Shown here piece after piece: positions 59,925 through 63,579 of a DNA stretch of 63,579 nucleotides (positions are counted from its first letter, which is position 1; each line of letters opens with the position of its first letter). The position numbers and the translations under genes are program-made. The notes under the pieces are model-generated. The model saw only the letters and a list, made by a program, of their open reading frames with translations, was not told where the DNA came from and searched no databases. Source of the stretch: Elysia marginata (lineage: Eukaryota > Mollusca > Gastropoda > Plakobranchidae); contig BMAT01008308.1 of the NCBI GenBank assembly GCA_019649035.1, forward strand, positions 2,130-65,708. The letters are read 5' to 3'.

Positions 59925-62900
59925 CTAACTGGTCATTTTAGCCTGGTCCTCAAGAAACAGGAGCTGGTCCACCATGAAACAATCAGATGGATTCTTTACA
60001 AACTTTCGCAGCCCTTCCATGATCTCTTTCTCAGACTTTTCTTTGCCCTTCTTACCACCACGAGCCTCACGCAGGTACTTGTAAGCCTTTTGGAACTCTG
60101 CCTCTCCCAAAATCTTAATGCATTCCCTACAAAAATCAAAGAGATTTAAAAAAAAATATCATTTACTTCTTGCATGAGAATCTATCACTTGTCTTCATAG
60201 TAATTTGAAAATAAAAACTAGAGACAAGGTTTTAGAGAATTTCCAGTCTTTAGATTATGGTATTATAGCACTTTTGCACCAATGCTGTTTTTTTTTCTTT
60301 TTTTACTAAAATGTAGTTGTAAAAAAATTATCTATGGAAACTAATCATAGTTTTTAAATTTGAAAAACAACAACAACAAAAAAAAAAACAGCTTCAAAAG
60401 CAGCATGACTTAAAATAACTTGTACCTAATTTACTCTAGTGCCTTTCAAATAGTCCTTTAGATACAGTTTACTATTTCATACATTTTAAATAAGCAAAAT
60501 TTGACAACTCGCTGTTACAATGCAATACATAAGAAATCTTTAAAAGCATCAATTTTTGCATTTGTGAAATTTGCAAAATGCCAAATAAATAGTATACATG
60601 TTTGGAAAACAGAATTCTAAGAAATTTTTCCAACAGCGATACTGAAAAAAGTTCTAGAATAAGTCAGCTCTCTAAACTTGACACCTTTTTATAAGATTGC
60701 TGCAGACCTTATATAATTTTTACAGAGAAGCTTAAACCTTACCCTCTTATGTTTTTTATTTTTGTGTCTCTTGCATGTGGCCCAAATGGTCCTAATACTG
60801 TGTCATCACTCACAACAGTTGATTCTGAAGAACATAAATTTATTTTAAAGCATTGAAATTTAAAGCACTACCAAAATTCCAAGGCTGAAAGCCACATCGA
60901 TAAATCAATATTCTGCACATCCAGTAGTAAGACTATAGTAAAACTAAGATTCCCCCAAAGCACCCTCTCTTTATTGGAAAAGGCAGAAAAGACAAAAAAA
61001 AAACCCTTTCATTTTACAATTTTCAAATAGAAAATAATAGATAATACTTTACTTTATTAATCCATTAAAACAGAAATTCATTTATAAAAATGAAATAAAC
61101 GGATGAAAAGAGCCATTTAGGTTTAAATGACTTCAGAACATAAGAAATCACAGTTTTTAGACCTCTGCACAAGCCTGCACAACCACATAAAATTTTATCT
61201 TTTCCTCAAAATGCCTCTACATTTATAATATTGCATATACTATTCTCCTAAAGTTCAAACAAAAATCAGGAGTCAAAGAATATCATACAACGCTTTAGTT
61301 TTTTCCTCTTCCCCTCACTGATAAAGAGCTATTATAAAACACATATCAAGTAAAGGAAAGGTTTGAAAGAGAGAAGATGAAAACAAATCTCAAGATAGTA
61401 GCAAGCCTACAGGTTATATAAATTCTCTTTTATCAAGGCCACTCACCTCCTGATGATTTTTCCAATGCCATTGCCAGATAGTCCATCAATGCTTCCTGGT
61501 CATCCTTCACTAATGTGTTTTCCTCATCACCATGCTCAGCCCCAACAACTACATCGGCGTTGTCCGAATCCTCTTCATCGTTTTCAAAGTCGTTGTATTG
61601 CTCATAAAATGTATTAGCTAGATCAGGGGTGTCAGGTACACCTGGAGATAAATAATTAAGTTTGTGCTAAGCCCATAGGATTTTATCTATTTGAAATACT
61701 GTGTGAGACCCTCTCTGGTAAAATAAAAATGGGTATAACTATGTGGCTCACAGCAACCTTATCCTTAGAGACTGATGATCCCTAAATCAGCTGGGGTTAA
61801 CATCCACAATGTACACGAAAGTGTTACAAGGAATATGTGGCACAAAAAGCAATACTCACAGAAGCCAAGTTTTCGAGATGCAAAAGTAAAAAAAAATTTA
61901 AAAAAGTATATATTACACTATAACACACTCACTTTATAACCATCACCTTTCAAGGTGAAGCTGATACAAAAATCTATTTTCCTTTGTCATATGAAAATTA
62001 TTTTCATTTCATTGTTACTTGTGACATAAAAAGCTTACAGACCAAATTACTACATTAAAATAACAAATAGCAACCTATTCAGCAGCATAAATGACACTAT
62101 AGCTTTACCATCTTTGAAGTCTAAGGATGAGTGCTCTCTGTCATACACCATCAGATCCTTCATGGGAGTGATGGGCCTCTCGTCCAGATTTCTGGCACCT
62201 CCTCCTGCACCAAGGGTGCTGTGAAGATGGTGTGGCTGCTGCCTCACTGTCATGCTAAGAGTGTTAGGTGTATGCTCCGTCAGGGTGCGAGGAGTCAACC
62301 CTTGGCTCAATGACTGGGTCAGTCTAAAACGAAATTTACCACAGACAAAACAGTTTGCTTGATTATAATCAATATTATTTTAGAATAAGCTTAAGCCAAA
62401 TGAAAAAAAGGTGGGAAAAAAAACTTTTTTTAGGAAATGAGTGTCTTCACCGAGATTGACTTTGAGTTACTTCAGCACAGGAAGCTATTTTAATTGAGAT
62501 ACATTCAATATTTTCAGAAANNNNCCCCCCCCCCCCCCGATCCATGTTGTAAGATAAATTACCTGTTTGGTGTTGCACTGTTGCTAGGTAATGTACGCTC
62601 TGAGTGTCGTCGTATAACTGTTTGGTGCATCACTGTCTTCAGTTCCTCATCTTCCTCATCAGAACTTAAATAGCCCTCTTAGAAAAAAATACCCAAAAAT
62701 AGATTAGACTGACAAAAGTTTAAAAATTTGTTTAGCATTAAGTGTTTAAGATAAGATAATTCTTTATTATTCACATTTGGGAAATTCAATGTACATAGTA
62801 AAAAATTGTATAAATACACACACAGTTTATATAATTTATAATGTAACACATAGTCTTATAACTAAAAATGTTGGCATAAAACAAATCAAATAAACATCAT

Positions 62901-63017
62901 TAGAGCCTCACCCAGATAATCCTTAGGTTTGTATGGTTTTTCTTTTCTTGGGTCACGTACTGTAATGGCCTCCTTCAAAATAGTTCCCTCTCCATAACCC
63001 CCTTTCCAAGCTGGCAT
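59925..63017 (-). CDS. 3' half of a minus-strand gene, six coding exons, tentative NEK-family kinase C-terminal tail (partial)
   Basis: Exons in transcript order: 62912-63017, 62563-62677, 62109-62323, 61447-61641, 60743-60824, 59925-60126. Junction phases agree and the sum is 915 nt, 304 residues plus stop. The first exon starts MPAWKGGYGEG directly after a TTCTAG acceptor, so more exons probably lie beyond the window. The product is hydrophilic: KPKDYLEGYLSSDEEDEEL, a Ser/Thr/Pro-rich middle, an acidic stretch (YNDFENDEEDSDN), DYLAMALEKSSG, and a folded-looking end (CIKILGEAEFQKAYKYLREA, then DCFMVDQLLFLEDQ). An LGxxxFxxAYxYL-type C-terminal motif reminds me of NEK1/NEK4-type kinases, but no kinase domain is in the window, so the name is only a suggestion. 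The gene converges on DIS3. Confidence 0.6.
62521..62538. other. Tiny assembly gap (4 N) followed by C14
   Basis: Four undetermined bases, then fourteen cytosines, lie 24 bp from the exon at 62563-62677 of the minus-strand gene. The homopolymer probably caused the gap. Confidence 0.95.
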
Positions 63018-63533
63018 CTAGAACAAAAATAAAACAGCAAAGAAAACAATGAGGAATAAGGTATATGTAGTAGTTAATATTTGCTCTTTCAATGATATTT
63101 ATGTCTTTTAAAAAAATCCCTCCATTTATAATTAAGAATTATTATGATCTCTTTATTACATAAAATTACATCTAATTCCACTTGCTTTCTAACAATATTT
63201 CACACAATTCATTTTGAACAGTTATATACAAAGTATGCTAGAGAATTCATGTCATTCTAGGATCAATTCTTCAAAAATTTCACTTAGAGATGCACCAAAA
63301 TAATAAAAAAAATTATTTTTATTGTGCAATAGCTTCCTGCTTTCAAAATTGCTAACTGTCAACTTCAGATCTAAATGGATGACTCCTTTTCACTACATAA
63401 AATTGAAAATACAGTTGAATGTAAGCAAACAATGATGTCTAAAACATATTTATTGTAAACTTCAGTAATGTAGACATGAACTGTAATATACAAAAATTGA
63501 TCGTGGCAAGCAATTTCAAATTTATAAATTGCT

Positions 63534-63579
63534 TTAATAATAATAATAATATATACACTTATATAGCGCCAAAACTAAA
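63534..63579 (-). mobile_element. 3' tail of an L2/CR1-like LINE (or tail-sharing SINE), minus strand, cut by the window edge
   Basis: The reverse complement reads TTTTGGCGCTATATAAG and then a TTA/ATT repeat. This matches the GGCGCTCTGTAAATAAG plus ATT-repeat tail of LINE A (3938-3975). The element body lies outside the window. Confidence 0.65.

Noticed and set aside
1-63579. CRISPR array, bacterial operon or riboswitch
   Set aside because: The window is spliced animal DNA, and no regularly spaced repeats or bacterial gene organisation were seen.

Overview
The window is animal nuclear DNA. It is AT-rich, has spliced genes with GT-AG introns, and carries many decayed LINEs and short inverted-repeat transposons. 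Frequent ACATGTA and CTAGATCTAGATC words, together with the L2/CR1-like and RTE/jockey-like LINEs, suggest a lophotrochozoan, most likely a gastropod mollusc. That placement is inference.

Layout. 1-7.9 kb is a LINE graveyard: an L2/CR1-like element (1 to about 3980), a second endonuclease/RT LINE fused to its tail (3985-6142), a minus-strand LINE piece (6143-6795) and a plus-strand piece (7195-7893). 8-12 kb is gene-poor and holds a pogo/Tigger-like MITE (8491-8644). 12-17 kb carries, on the minus strand, a three-exon gene for a 49-residue single-pass microprotein that looks like STMP1. Its 3.9-kb first intron holds an old LINE split by a second copy of the MITE family. 17770-18555 is an assembly gap. 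18.5-28.3 kb has no gene I can support, but holds a nest of three LINE pieces (21.66-23.69 kb), a GA microsatellite and an 85-bp tandem duplication.

28314-50249 is a complete plus-strand DIS3 (RRP44) gene, the catalytic subunit of the RNA exosome. It has 23 coding exons giving 967 residues in one open frame. Its introns carry a hAT-like MITE 9 bp inside the exon-8 donor, a 5'-truncated LINE in antisense, a TTAA-type MITE, and in the 6.3-kb last intron a hAT-like element of about 3.4 kb that itself contains a tRNA-like foldback element.

50.3-59.9 kb is intergenic or 3' UTR with pogo-like MITEs. 59925-63017 is the 3' half of a convergent minus-strand gene, six coding exons and 304 residues, tentatively a NEK-family kinase tail. 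The last 46 bases are the 3' tail of another L2/CR1-like LINE on the minus strand.

The genes do not form an operon. DIS3 acts in nuclear RNA decay, the microprotein probably in the mitochondrial inner membrane, and the third gene possibly in cilia or the cell cycle. The least obvious items are the microprotein gene, the loss of the DIS3 CR3 cysteines, and the foldback tRNA-like element.
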